64,000 nt of DNA from Bacillota bacterium (GTDB lineage: Bacteria; Bacillota; Clostridia; Christensenellales; SZUA-584): positions 3,601 through 67,600 of the forward strand of contig JAEWTW010000016.1 in NCBI GenBank assembly GCA_023397655.1, given 5' to 3'. The notes under the pieces are model-generated. The model worked only from the letters and a program-made list of their open reading frames with translations, made no database searches and was not told where the DNA came from. The translations under genes and the position numbers were made by a program. This document shows positions 52,386 to 61,069 of the stretch, one piece after another. The first letter of the stretch is position 1; every line of letters begins with the position of its first letter.

Positions 52386-52619
52386 CGGCGGGTCTAGAAA
52401 GCGAGCCCATCAAGATGGGCACTTCAGCCTGTACAGGCAATGAATCTGGAGGAACTGGCTCAAGCAAACCGTTCGGAGGACAGTCCCTTCAAAATCAAAA
52501 GCGTTCCTTAAAAAGAGCGCTTTTGATTTATATGCATTTGTGGCTTCATTCAGCATCCATCGCATATTTACGCCGTCTTCAATGGATAATAACAACAGAC
52601 TTTTTTAAGGCGGTTTTCA
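52386..52619 (+). other. Region between holin-like gene and ger operon, with hairpins
   Basis: Contains GCCCATC/GATGGGC, the palindrome GCCTGTACAGGC and, at 52493-52528, AATCAAAAGCG pairing with CGCTTTTGATT (terminator-like, short T-run). A small RNA ending at that hairpin is possible; no known RNA family could be matched by eye. Confidence 0.35.
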
Positions 52620-54173
52620 ATGTATAGGGCATCCTCTTCCAGAAGGCAGCGCAGACAGCGCATCATAGACGAGCAGGTCGGCAAAATGAGCGTGTCGCTT
52701 GACGAACTGTCGCTGACGGAATCGTTGGAGGATAACGTATCACTGATGCAACAGCTGTTCGCCGATGTGGACACTGTGCAGGTTCGCCGGCTGGAAAATG
52801 AAAATGACGCTGCGCTCAAATATGCCATAGTATTCAGCGAAGGCGTGGTCAATAAAGAGACGATCAGCGAGCATGTCATCAAACCGCTGATGCTGTCCCA
52901 ATCGGTGCAGCCGGGCGATGCGCTGATTGACCATCTTATCTGGAAGGTGCTCGAGGTGGGCGATTCCGTTAAGACAAACAGTGTTAAAGACATCGTGGAA
53001 GCGGTCAGCTACGGAGACACCGTGTTGTTTGCGGAAGGGTCTGCCGATGCCGCCATGCTAAACACCAAAAGCTTTTCAACACGGTCCATTGAGGAACCGG
53101 AGAATGAACGAAGCCTGGCAGGACCACGCGAGGGATTTACCGAATCGCTGATGACTAATCTGTCGATGATCCGCCGCAAAGTGCTAACTAATGAACTCAA
53201 GATGAAGATGCGCGTATTCGGCAGGCGCACCCAGACGAAGGTGTGTATATGCTACATGGACGGTATCGTGAACAAACAGCTTATTGATGAACTGAACCGG
53301 CGGCTGGACGGTATCGATATGGATGCGATTCTGGACGCCAATTATTTCGCCGAGATGATGCGGGATGCCAAACTGCCTCTTTTTCGGACGACAGGCTATA
53401 CCGAGCGGCCCGACGTGGTCATCGGCAAGCTGATGGAGGGGCGTATCGCGCTGTTTGTGGACGGCACTCCCGTTGTGCTTACGATGCCCTATCTTTTTAT
53501 TGAGAACTTTCAAAGCAGTGAAGATTACTATCTCAACTATCTGTTCACGTCATTTTCCCGCTTGCTTCGCATACTTGGCTTTATATTGACCGTCATGGTG
53601 CCGGGGCTGTATGTGGCGGTGGTGGCGTATCATCATGAGCTTATGCCCACGCAGCTTATGATCAACATTGCCGTGGAACGAGCGAGCGTGCCGCTGCCTG
53701 CCGCGCTTGAAGCCTTTCTGATGCTGATCGTATTTGACCTGTTACGTGAAACAGGGGTGCGGATGCCGGGAAACATCGGTCAGGCGCTCAGCATCGTCGG
53801 TGCGCTGGTCATCGGCCAGTCGGCAGTCGAAGCCAAGCTGGTGGCCGCACCGATGATCATCGTGGTTGCGCTGACAGGCATTTGCACGCTGCTTGTGCCA
53901 AAGATGGCAGGCCCCGCGATTTTTATCCGTTTTTGGCTGCTGCTGCTGGGCACAATGTTTGGGTTTTACGGTGTGCTGCTGGGTATCGTGGCTGTTACCA
54001 TACATGTGATTAATCTGCGCTCGTTCGGCGTTCCGATGGTGACGCCCGTGGGTACGCTCAGGCATCAGGAGATCAAGGATACTTGGGTGCGGGCACCCTG
54101 GTGGCAGATGAACCTGCGCCCGCGGCTCACTTCAAACCGCACCCGCATGAAGAATGGAGATCCCGGCTCATGA
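52620..54173 (+). CDS. gerA-like: Spore germination protein, GerA family (A subunit)
   Basis: 517 residues. A large N-terminal cytosolic part to about residue 290 is followed by about five membrane helices (from about 300), with GMPYLFIENFQSSEDYY-like family text (TMPYLFIENFQSSEDYYLNY) and LRETGVRMPGNIGQALSIVG, both hallmarks of GerAA-type proteins. With B and C partners it forms a nutrient-gated channel in the inner spore membrane. AAGGCGG precedes ATG 52620. Its TGA overlaps the next ATG. First gene of an A-C-D-B operon. Confidence 0.95.
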   Translation: MYRASSSRRQRRQRIIDEQVGKMSVSLDELSLTESLEDNVSLMQQLFADVDTVQVRRLENENDAALKYAIVFSEGVVNKETISEHVIKPLMLSQSVQPGDALIDHLIWKVLEVGDSVKTNSVKDIVEAVSYGDTVLFAEGSADAAMLNTKSFSTRSIEEPENERSLAGPREGFTESLMTNLSMIRRKVLTNELKMKMRVFGRRTQTKVCICYMDGIVNKQLIDELNRRLDGIDMDAILDANYFAEMMRDAKLPLFRTTGYTERPDVVIGKLMEGRIALFVDGTPVVLTMPYLFIENFQSSEDYYLNYLFTSFSRLLRILGFILTVMVPGLYVAVVAYHHELMPTQLMINIAVERASVPLPAALEAFLMLIVFDLLRETGVRMPGNIGQALSIVGALVIGQSAVEAKLVAAPMIIVVALTGICTLLVPKMAGPAIFIRFWLLLLGTMFGFYGVLLGIVAVTIHVINLRSFGVPMVTPVGTLRHQEIKDTWVRAPWWQMNLRPRLTSNRTRMKNGDPGS

Positions 54174-55312
54174 GAATAAAGTCAGCTGCTATGGCGCTGA
54201 TGCTGCTTGCCGTTTCAATAACGGCTGGGTGCTGGAATTACCGGGGACTGGATGAAATGTCCATCGTTGCGGGCATGGCAATAGACTGGGACGAAGCGAC
54301 AGATGAATACAGCGTAACATTCGAGATTGTGGACATGACGGGAAATGTCAAGGAAGAGGGTCTTGATTCGATGCTGCTCATGGCCAACGGTAAAACGCTG
54401 TTTGATGCCGCCAGACAATCCAAAAGGCGTATTGTCAGCAAGATCTATTTCGGACATCTGGAAACGATCATACTCAGTGAGGAGGTTGCCCGTTCCGTTG
54501 ACCTCGATGATCTAATGGACTTTTTTCTGCGGGATGCGGAGGTGAGAGAAACGTTGGCCATTGTGGTTTCGCAGGAACCAAAAGCCTGTGATCTGCTGAG
54601 GATTGAGGGAATAGGGCATCCGATGGTGTCTTTTGAAATGGAGAAGATCATCATGGAAGACTATAAGGTGACAGCCTCCACACCCTTCGTGCAACTATAC
54701 GATGTGCATGAAAAGCTGCATTCAGAAGGTGTTGAGGTGGTGCTTCCTGCGTTTCATAATGCGGACAATGACGGTCAGCTTGTAACCGAGGCGAACGGTA
54801 CTGCGGTTTTCAAAGAGGAGCGGCTGTCAGGATTCCTGACTCCCGATCAGACCAAGTATTATCTTTTTGTAATGAACGAGGTTAAAGGGGGTGTGCTGAC
54901 TTTTTCTTCCTCCGGACAGAGACGGGATGATACCACGCTGGAGATCAGCAAGAGCACTACCAAACGGTCTTTTGAGAATACAGACGGTCAGATGACGGTT
55001 AAAATAAAGATTGAAACGGATACATATCTGAATGAAGCCGACGTCCCGATCGATTCGCTGGATAAGGAACAGATTGATATGCTTCAAAGATTGGCCGCAG
55101 AAAATCTGATGCATAATGTTGCGGATACGATTGCTTATGTGCGGACACAGTATAATTCGGATATATTTGGGTTCGGCAGCATGATCCATAAGAAAGATCC
55201 GAAGCTGTGGAATTCGTTGAAAAGCCAGTGGGACACGCTGTTTCCGGCGCTGGAGGTAAGGGTGGAATGCAAAGTCAATATCGTCAACACCGCTCAGATC
55301 AAAAAACATTGA
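54170..55312 (+). CDS. gerC-like: Spore germination lipoprotein, Ger(x)C family (C subunit)
   Basis: 380 residues. The signal peptide ends at a lipobox (SITAGC, Cys about residue 19), followed by WNYRGLDEMSIVAGMAIDW, the usual Ger(x)C start (C-W-x-x-x-E-L). The middle contains DFFLRDAEVRETLAIVVSQ and the end the family's third domain. It is lipid-anchored on the outer face of the inner spore membrane and supports the A/B receptor. ATG 54170 overlaps the stop of the A gene by four bases; a longer frame from 54083 is less likely. Confidence 0.94.
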   Translation: MRIKSAAMALMLLAVSITAGCWNYRGLDEMSIVAGMAIDWDEATDEYSVTFEIVDMTGNVKEEGLDSMLLMANGKTLFDAARQSKRRIVSKIYFGHLETIILSEEVARSVDLDDLMDFFLRDAEVRETLAIVVSQEPKACDLLRIEGIGHPMVSFEMEKIIMEDYKVTASTPFVQLYDVHEKLHSEGVEVVLPAFHNADNDGQLVTEANGTAVFKEERLSGFLTPDQTKYYLFVMNEVKGGVLTFSSSGQRRDDTTLEISKSTTKRSFENTDGQMTVKIKIETDTYLNEADVPIDSLDKEQIDMLQRLAAENLMHNVADTIAYVRTQYNSDIFGFGSMIHKKDPKLWNSLKSQWDTLFPALEVRVECKVNIVNTAQIKKH

Positions 55313-55319
55313 GGTTCAG

Positions 55320-55541
55320 TTGGATATGCTGACATTGATCGTGATTGTGTTTGTGGGCTTGACGGCAGTGTTCGATCTGCTGCCCGGCATTAAGAACAGA
55401 CCAAAAAAGGAGACCGTGATTTACAGTTTGCTGCTGGCTGCCGGATTTGGTATTCTGCTGCTGTTTAGTCTCGATGTGAAGGTGCCGGGGCCGACTGAAC
55501 CGATAAGGGCCATCGTGAAAGCGCTGTTTCCGGTCAAGTGA
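55320..55541 (+). CDS. Small two-helix membrane protein of ger operon (D-type subunit)
   Basis: 73 residues with two membrane helices (about 4-22 and 35-52) and a short basic link (KNRPKKE). Small two-helix D proteins are encoded in some Bacillus and Clostridia ger operons and modulate receptor activity. The start is TTG 55320 (GAGG five bases upstream) or ATG 55326. It is tightly packed between the C and B genes (7 and 12 bases), so it is part of the operon. Confidence 0.75.
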   Translation: MDMLTLIVIVFVGLTAVFDLLPGIKNRPKKETVIYSLLLAAGFGILLLFSLDVKVPGPTEPIRAIVKALFPVK

Positions 55542-55553
55542 GAGGAGGGTATC

Positions 55554-56666
55554 ATGGGCAGTGAGCTGATCTCTAAACGCCAGGCATTGTGCATAATCAT
55601 GCTATTTCTTTTTGGAAGCACTGTGGTGGTGGGAGCCAGCCCGGATTCAGAACAGGATTCGTGGATTTCGCTGATAATGGCCGCGGTTTCTGTCATGCCG
55701 CTTGTCCTTGTTTATGCTCGAATCATCCGCCTATTTCCGGGAAAGGACATATTTGAAATACTCGAAGCGCTGTTTGGCAAGTTTTTTGGCAAAGTGATCA
55801 TTGTGTTGATAAGCTGGTATGCCCTGCATCTGACATCGTTGGTGCTGCGCAATTTTACGGAGTTCATCCAGATCGTCGCCATGCCGGAAACGCCGCAGCT
55901 TCCTTTAATGATCGCGATGCTACTGACAGCTGCGTATATTGCCAAAAGCGGTATTGAGACACTGGGCAGGTGGTCTGTGGTGGTGCTGCCTCTTGTTGTT
56001 TTCATTATACTTCTGACAACGGCGTTGTCGTTCAGTAAAATGGACTTTTCTAATATACTGCCTGTCATGGAACATGACTTCGGTACCTTAGCCAAAGGGG
56101 CGTTTGGAATTTATACTTTTCCTTTTGCCGAGACAGTATTGTTTTTGGGTGTTGCAAGTGCCATTAAAAAAAACGACAGCCCATATAAGATCTATTTTAA
56201 TGCGTCGCTGCTGGCGGCAATTTTGCTGTTGATTGTTATGCTGCGCAATCTCGAGGTGCTGGGCCCAGCATCCGTCGTATCCAGCTACTTTCCGTCATAT
56301 GTTGCAGCCCGCATCATTGAAGTCGGAGATTTTCTGTCCCGTATCGAGATCGTGATTGCAATGAACTTTGTGCTGACAGGTATGGTAAAAATCACGGTGT
56401 GCCTGATGGCGGCGGCAAAAGGCACGGCGCGGCTTTTCGGCATTGCCGATTACCGACGAATGGTGATGCCCATAGGCGTGCTGGTGGTGGCCCTGTGCGC
56501 CATTGTATATGATAGTACGATGGATATGTTCAGCTTTATGCCCGTTTACCAGTACTACGCGCTGCCTTTCCAGGTGGTGATACCGGTTATGGTCTGGATA
56601 GTGGCGGAGGTGAAAGCCAAAAAACAAAAGAAACAGTCAGAGCCTGAAGCAGTCAGCGCATCTTAG
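55554..56666 (+). CDS. gerB-like: Spore germination permease, GerB family (B subunit)
   Basis: 370 residues with ten predicted membrane helices, in the APC transporter superfamily. Family text: ISKRQALCIIMLFLFGST at the start and FPGKDIFEILEALFGKFFGK near residue 62. The B subunit binds the germinant. AGGAGGG precedes ATG 55554. Last gene of the A-C-D-B operon. The germinant cannot be predicted. Confidence 0.95.
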   Translation: MGSELISKRQALCIIMLFLFGSTVVVGASPDSEQDSWISLIMAAVSVMPLVLVYARIIRLFPGKDIFEILEALFGKFFGKVIIVLISWYALHLTSLVLRNFTEFIQIVAMPETPQLPLMIAMLLTAAYIAKSGIETLGRWSVVVLPLVVFIILLTTALSFSKMDFSNILPVMEHDFGTLAKGAFGIYTFPFAETVLFLGVASAIKKNDSPYKIYFNASLLAAILLLIVMLRNLEVLGPASVVSSYFPSYVAARIIEVGDFLSRIEIVIAMNFVLTGMVKITVCLMAAAKGTARLFGIADYRRMVMPIGVLVVALCAIVYDSTMDMFSFMPVYQYYALPFQVVIPVMVWIVAEVKAKKQKKQSEPEAVSAS

Positions 56667-56764
56667 CTGCTGTGTTATAAATCGCCATTTCAATACGCTT
56701 TCTTAACCAGAACATCCAGTAAGAATTTTGGGCAATTACTTATAATCATTTACAGGGTTACTTA

Positions 56765-56794
56765 TTGACACCAGATTCGATATCATGTCATAAT
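56765..56794 (+). promoter_or_regulatory. Sigma-A type promoter for MFS gene
   Basis: TTGACA at 56765-56770, 18 bases, then CATAAT at 56789-56794. Confidence 0.6.
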
Positions 56795-56848
56795 CGTCGT
56801 AATATCGACATATTACCAGAAAAAATAACAAAAAGGCAGGATGGCAGC

Positions 56849-58060
56849 ATGCAGGGGACGGAAAAGACGTATAACCGCTGGATTCCGGTTATCGCAGGAA
56901 TTCTGATACAGCTTTGTTTGGGTACGGCGTACATCTGGGGCGTATTTCAGCCCAAGGTTGTCGAGCTGGGATGGGCGCAGACGGACGCGGCGCTCACATA
57001 TTCGCTGCTGCTCGGCATACTGACATTCGGCAGCATGGTGGGAGGCAAGATACAGGACAAGATGTCTCCGAAGCCGGTGCTCATCATCGGCGGTGTGGTA
57101 CTTGCGGCAGGCTTTTTCTTTGCCGGTTACGCAACGCCTGAATCACCTTGGATTCTTTGGCTCACATACGGCGCGGCGGGCGGCTTCGGCATGGGCATGA
57201 CGTATACGACGACCATCGCAGTGTGCCAGAAATGGTTCCCCGATAAGCGCGGCCTGATCACCGGCATCATCGTGTCGGCACTGGGCTTCGGCGGGCTGGT
57301 GTTTACACCTGTGGCCAACGCGCTGATCAACAGCGTTGGCGTGATGGCGACGTTCAAATGGTTTTCTCTGATTTTCCTTGTGGTTACGGTTATTTGCGGA
57401 CTGATCATTAAAAACCCGCCGCAGGGGTTTGCTCCGGCAGGGTGGACGCCGCCTGTAAAAAAGGAAGGCGCTCCGCATGTGCAGGATCTGTCTCCCGGCC
57501 AGACGCTGAGAACGCCGCAGTATTATATGGTAACGCTGGCGATGCTGCTGGCCTGCACCGCGGGTCTGATGGTGATACCGTTTGCCAAAACGCTGGGGCT
57601 GGACCAAGGGCTTGCTCCCGAAGTGGCGGTGGTGGGTGTGATGCTCATCACGGGCTTCAACTCGGCAGGCCGGCTTTTCTGGGGTTGGGTGTCCGACAGG
57701 CTGGGACGTAAGAAAACACTGATACTGCTGATGATCATTGCGGCGGTGGCGATACCATTTGCGGCCATCGCACCCGGATATCTGGTGTTTGTGCTGATCG
57801 CGGTTGTGGGCTTCTCGTACGGCGGCTTCCTCGGCACATTCCCGGCGCTGACGGCAGATTACTTTGGTATAAAGAACATGGGCGTGAATTACGGCATGGT
57901 GCTGCTGGGCTTCGGCGTGGGCGCGGTGGCGTCATCATACATCGCCGCTTATTTCAAGGAATTGTCGGGAGGCTTTCTGGTACCGTTTCTGATCGCCTCC
58001 GGCGCGGCTGTGGTGGCTGCGGTCATCACCGCATTCCTCAAACCGCCGAGAAAGCATTAG
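56849..58060 (+). CDS. MFS transporter, oxalate/formate antiporter (OxlT)-like
   Basis: 403 residues with 12 hydrophobic helices. WIPVIAGILIQLCLGTAYIWG and VFQP in helix 1 and AAGGFGMGMTYTTTIAVCQKWFPDKRGL in the middle are typical of the OxlT group. Members exchange small mono- or dicarboxylates; the substrate is not certain, and no oxalate decarboxylation genes lie nearby. ATG 56849 with AGGCAGGA upstream is preferred over 56765, which lies in the promoter. Single gene closed by the terminator at 58081. Confidence 0.9.
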   Translation: MQGTEKTYNRWIPVIAGILIQLCLGTAYIWGVFQPKVVELGWAQTDAALTYSLLLGILTFGSMVGGKIQDKMSPKPVLIIGGVVLAAGFFFAGYATPESPWILWLTYGAAGGFGMGMTYTTTIAVCQKWFPDKRGLITGIIVSALGFGGLVFTPVANALINSVGVMATFKWFSLIFLVVTVICGLIIKNPPQGFAPAGWTPPVKKEGAPHVQDLSPGQTLRTPQYYMVTLAMLLACTAGLMVIPFAKTLGLDQGLAPEVAVVGVMLITGFNSAGRLFWGWVSDRLGRKKTLILLMIIAAVAIPFAAIAPGYLVFVLIAVVGFSYGGFLGTFPALTADYFGIKNMGVNYGMVLLGFGVGAVASSYIAAYFKELSGGFLVPFLIASGAAVVAAVITAFLKPPRKH

Positions 58061-58758
58061 ATTTCAAACCATAAGTGAGTAAAGTCCCGCGGTATACAGC
58101 TGCGGGACTTTTTGCTGAGTGCCGAAAAAACATCTATTGAACGATATTTCGAGATATGCGGAGATAATTAAATTCGGATAACAGTAATTGAATGAGATTC
58201 GCCATTTCGGGGTTTGATATTATAATGATATGCTGTTAAAGTATAAATACACTCCAGGGAATACCAAGGAGAGTGTTACCGACCAGGCGGACGGCAACCG
58301 CATCAAAAGTGCGGAATGCAAACGCGACCGACAGCAGCGAGGGGGAATGCTTCAGGCGAAATGCCGATGCAGGACCGACGGCGAAGGAGGCGCAGGCCGG
58401 GCAGGCAGGTTAGGGGTTCAAAGTGAAGCCGGGATGAAGGCGATGGCCAACACCATAGGTGAATCAAGAGCTTCAGGATCGGTTTGCAGGGCTTAAAAGT
58501 TTGTAAAAGAGTGGCCGCAAGGTGTAACGCTTGAACAAGGGTTCGCTGGAGTTTCTTTTTCCATCGTTTTATCGAGCCGTCTTTTTTTGTTTTACAGGAC
58601 CATAAAGATGCAATAAAGTGCTGGTCACGCTTAATAAGAAAATATTGTATTTCGTAGACTGATATGATAGCATGTTGATGTCAATTGAATAAGAGACCTG
58701 TAACAGAAAAAATATACACCACTTATTCACACCAATTTTCACAAAGGCAGGGATCTGT
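58061..58758. other. Long intergenic region
   Basis: About 700 bases. A terminator lies at 58081-58114. An open frame at 58230-58496 is Arg/Gly/Lys-rich, lacks a ribosome site and is not credible. A TATAAT at about 58219 may be a promoter, but nothing clear follows it. The last 150 bases are AT-rich and must hold the promoter of the Spo0A-like gene. I see no RNA family. Confidence 0.5.
58081..58114 (+). terminator. Rho-independent terminator
   Basis: AAAGTCCCGC (58081-58090) pairs with GCGGGACTTT (58102-58111), then TT. Confidence 0.85.
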
Positions 58759-59463
58759 ATGTCAGACGTTCGCATTCTGATTGTTGACGATAACAGGGAT
58801 TTTGCGTATTTGCTGGAACTTTCATTGGAAGCCGTTGAAGGATGCCGTGTTGTGGGCATTGCAACGGACGGCAGCAGTGCATTGGATGCCGTCCGGCACC
58901 TTGAACCCGACGTGATGCTGCTGGACATGGCTCTGCCTGAAACAGACGGATTCGAAATACTCAAGGCCATTCGCTTGATGACGCGCGTTCCGCTGGTGTT
59001 TGTGATGTCGGCCATCAGAAGCCGCGAAATAAGCGAGGAAGCCATGGCTCTGGGAGCCGCTCATTATTTCATCAAGCCTATCGATTTGGATGCGCTTATG
59101 GGCATTATCCGGGTCGCTTTCAGCGGCAGACTGGGGACGGCTGAGAGAGCATCAAAGCTGCTCAACACGCTCAAGGTGCCGCCCGGCATCAGGGGCTTCA
59201 AATATCTGAAAAGCATGATCATACAATCAATAAACAGCCGGACACCGGATTTCAGCGCGTTTGTCCGCCGATGCGCTGCGGAAAACGGTACGGATACTGA
59301 GGCGGTACGGCGTGCGATGCGTTACGCTATCCGTGTGGCTTGGGACAGAGATACTGGCGGCAGGGACAGCTTCTTTTTTCATTGGAAGAGGGAAGGGAAT
59401 ACGGCACCGGATGCTGAAGACTTCGTGCAGGAAGCGGTGCGCCGCATATCCGCAAACGCCTGA
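58759..59463 (+). CDS. Short Spo0A-like response regulator
   Basis: 234 residues. The receiver domain (1-120) has the acidic pair D10/D11, phosphoacceptor D56 (LLDMALPETDG), a serine in FVMSAIRS and the lysine in FIKPID. The C-terminal domain (about 135-232) matches Spo0A: KVPPGIRGFKYLKSMII and the recognition helix TEAVRRAMRYAIRVAWDR, which in Spo0A binds 0A boxes (TGTCGAA). It is about 30 residues shorter than typical Spo0A, and its neighbours are not the usual spoIVB or recN. It could be the master regulator itself or a second paralogue with its own targets. GGCAGGGA lies upstream of ATG 58759. Confidence 0.85.
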   Translation: MSDVRILIVDDNRDFAYLLELSLEAVEGCRVVGIATDGSSALDAVRHLEPDVMLLDMALPETDGFEILKAIRLMTRVPLVFVMSAIRSREISEEAMALGAAHYFIKPIDLDALMGIIRVAFSGRLGTAERASKLLNTLKVPPGIRGFKYLKSMIIQSINSRTPDFSAFVRRCAAENGTDTEAVRRAMRYAIRVAWDRDTGGRDSFFFHWKREGNTAPDAEDFVQEAVRRISANA

Positions 59464-59565
59464 TCAAAACCGGAACATGTTAACGGCCTGAAGAGGCCGT
59501 TTTTGCTTTGATCTGGAACAAACAGGAAGGGTGCGTCGTCACACAGGTGAAAGGGAGTGTGTGCA

Positions 59566-60365
59566 ATGAAGAGGCTGGCATTATGGCTGATGGCGGCTGT
59601 ACTGTGTCTGACAGGGGCATGCGCAGAGCAGGGAGGCGAACAGAGTAAGCTTACGGCGGTCGTTGAGGCAACGGCGGCTGAAACGGGCATTGTCATGCAA
59701 ACGCCGGAGGTTACTCCGCGGCTTGTTTGGGACGAGAACGGACCGATGGATACCGAAGCACCACAGATCGGGAAAACAAAGATGCCATTGAATCTGAGGC
59801 GGGCGGCGGAGGACCCGGCTAACGCAGATGCGCTTTTTCCGGTAGAGATTCAGGTGTTCTGGGAGGTAGAGCCGTATTTTCGCTATGAAGGCAGGACGAT
59901 GGATGAGTGGCGGGCGCAGCCGGCGCTGGAGGTTTACAGGACGGCTAGCGACAGTGGCGTGAGGATGTGTATCCTGAGCTGGACGAAAAGATGAAAGCGG
60001 CAGAAGCACGCGGCGATGCGGATGCGCAGGGTTGGGAGAAGCATGACCCGCAGCAGCTGTTCGATGTGTACTGGGAGGAGACGCAACCGGAGGACGTGAA
60101 GGCGGCATACCGCAGCGCACGGGAAGCGGCGAACGAAGCCCAGCAGGCTTATGACGCATGGCTGGATTCGGATGCGTTAGCCGAGCTGGAGACTGGATTG
60201 CTGGCGCAGGAGCGTGACCGGCTGGCGGAACACGGCGTGGAACTGAACGTATCGGGACATAGGCTGACAGGCAATCTGACAGCGGAACAGCTCACGGGTT
60301 TTCCTGCCGGTCAGTACGGGTATGTGATACTTTGGGCTGGGCATGAGAATGCGATGGATGATTGA
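59566..60365 (+). pseudogene. Lipoprotein gene split by a frameshift
   Basis: The first part starts at ATG 59566 after AAAGGGAG and has a signal peptide ending LTGAC (Cys about residue 18). It reads to about 59950 (EVYRTAS) and then loses frame. The second frame contains RQWREDVYPELDEKMKAAEA and runs to TGA 60363-60365. One base missing in GCGACAGTGG would join them into about 266 residues. The C-terminal half is Glu/Ala-rich and helical. The family is not recognised. Mutation and sequencing error are both possible. Confidence 0.6.
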
Positions 60366-60519
60366 TACGAAAACAAAATGAGCCGTGTGAATGGGACGCG
60401 GCTTTTTGATGCTTTTGGCGGCGAACAGAGAGATACTGTGCAGCGAGCGCGAAGCGACGTACTGGAATCGCGACTTATTTACAGATCAAATAGTTGTTTA
60501 TAGCGGAGTCATCAAGCAG

Positions 60520-61065
60520 CTACTTGGTATGATTGTTGTTTTTCTCTACCTCAACGACGTAGGGGAGGTGCCGCCAATGCTCGGAGACGTCCATGCCGTA
60601 GCCCATCAGCCAGCCAGCGGAAACGGTGAAGCCTTGGTAGGCGATGGGGACGCTGATGAGCTGCTGATCGGGGTTGACAAACAGCGCGCACACCGTCACG
60701 CTGGCCGGGCCGCGCGTTTCGATGTTCTGTACGAGGTAGCCCAAGGTGAGACCGGTGCGCACGATATCCTCCACGATAATGACGTGCTTGCCCGCCACGT
60801 CGAGGTCCAGATCCTTGGTAATGCGCACCACGCCAGATTGGCTGGCGGCGGAGCCGCGCACGCCGAAGGCGATATAGTCCGTTTGCAGCGGCGTGGGAAT
60901 GGCACGCGTGAGATCTGCGAAAAAGTAGAGCGAGCCCTTTAAAACGGCGACGAGAACAAGCTCCTTGCCTTCGTAATCGGTAGCGATCTGCGCTCCTAAT
61001 TCACGGATGCGGCTTTGCAGCTGCTCCGCGGTGAAGGCGGTGCGGAGTATTTGGGGTTGATTCAT
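60520..61065 (-). CDS. hpt: Hypoxanthine phosphoribosyltransferase
   Basis: 181 residues. The PRPP-binding loop VIIVEDIVRTGLTLGYL at about residues 95-112 and the KGSLYFFADLTRAI region near 45 define a type I hypoxanthine/guanine phosphoribosyltransferase. It salvages hypoxanthine and guanine with PRPP to IMP and GMP in the cytosol. It starts four bases after the stop of the kinase/nuclease-like fusion gene, so the two form an operon. Confidence 0.95.
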   Translation of the reverse strand: MNQPQILRTAFTAEQLQSRIRELGAQIATDYEGKELVLVAVLKGSLYFFADLTRAIPTPLQTDYIAFGVRGSAASQSGVVRITKDLDLDVAGKHVIIVEDIVRTGLTLGYLVQNIETRGPASVTVCALFVNPDQQLISVPIAYQGFTVSAGWLMGYGMDVSEHWRHLPYVVEVEKNNNHTK

Positions 61066-61069
61066 GGTG

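Noticed and set aside
52450..52521. 23-codon frame MNLEELAQANRSEDSPFKIK...
   Set aside because: The product looks protein-like, but the ribosome site is poor and the frame ends inside the terminator-like hairpin at 52493; too little to call.
58230..58496. 88-codon frame after the MFS gene
   Set aside because: No ribosome site, Arg/Gly/Lys-rich low-information product.
60391..60942. 183-codon plus-strand frame
   Set aside because: Antisense to hpt, which is certain.
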